Assembly (NCBI GenBank): GCA_029962745.1 | Contig: CM057162.1 | Location: 23,622,104 to 23,686,103, forward strand | Length of the DNA stretch: 64,000 nt | Direction of reading: 5' to 3' | Source: Echinometra lucunter | Taxonomy: Eukaryota > Echinodermata > Echinoidea > Camarodonta > Echinometridae | Part shown: piece after piece, positions 63,993-64,000 of the stretch | How the letters are laid out: each line of letters opens with the position of its first letter | How positions within the stretch are numbered: position 1 is the stretch's first letter | The notes under the pieces: generated by a model | Databases searched by the model: none | Told to the model about the DNA's origin: nothing | The model's input: only the letters and a program-made list of their open reading frames with translations | Translations under genes and position numbers: made by a program

Positions 63993-64000
63993 GTAAGCAT

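Noticed and set aside
1..64000. CRISPR array, operon or prokaryotic content
   Set aside because: Split exons with consensus splice sites and animal-type repeats throughout; the tandem arrays have no spacer logic.

Overview
The window is a slice of an animal nuclear genome: AT-rich, intron-dominated, with consensus GT-AG splice sites, many TIR/foldback DNA elements, tRNA-headed SINE pieces and microsatellites. Intron sizes, repeat types and the domain repertoire fit a marine deuterostome, most likely an echinoderm such as a sea urchin. That assignment is an inference from style, not proof.

One gene fills the window on the + strand and runs off both ends. I can place 60 internal coding exons between 239 and 63992 (7,983 coding bases, about 2,661 residues). 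I see no start codon with a signal peptide, no membrane segment and no terminal exon, so promoter, N-terminus and C-terminus lie outside. The product is a giant extracellular mosaic: 17 Ig-like domains (the first represented only by its second half), 26 short six-cysteine EGF domains, and one Frizzled-type cysteine-rich domain (11846-13171) set between proline-rich linkers. Every exon is a multiple of three and every intron is phase 1, so any exon could be skipped without shifting the frame. Nearly every Ig domain is two exons (a: first Cys and Trp; b: D-x-G-x-Y-x-C); Ig13 is one exon.

Order: Ig1b, EGF1-2, Ig2, EGF3-7, Ig3, Fz, EGF8, Ig4, EGF9, Ig5, Ig6, EGF10-11, Ig7, EGF12-13, Ig8, EGF14-15, Ig9, EGF16-17, Ig10, EGF18, Ig11, EGF19, Ig12, EGF20, Ig13, EGF21, Ig14, EGF22-23, Ig15, EGF24, Ig16, EGF25, Ig17, EGF26. 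From Ig7 on it is a regular Ig-EGF(1-2) module array.

The introns hold at least 15 decayed partial copies of adjacent exons, an 82-bp x 4 duplication of one splice acceptor, a TIR element whose tandem repeats carry AGGTCA direct repeats, a 6.2-kb TIR-bounded insertion (50748-56941) with no recognisable transposase, a related small TIR family, pogo-like and mariner-like non-autonomous elements, a Penelope-type GIY-YIG remnant and SINE copies. Positions of exons come from reading splice sites and domain conservation by eye; none has been checked against transcripts.
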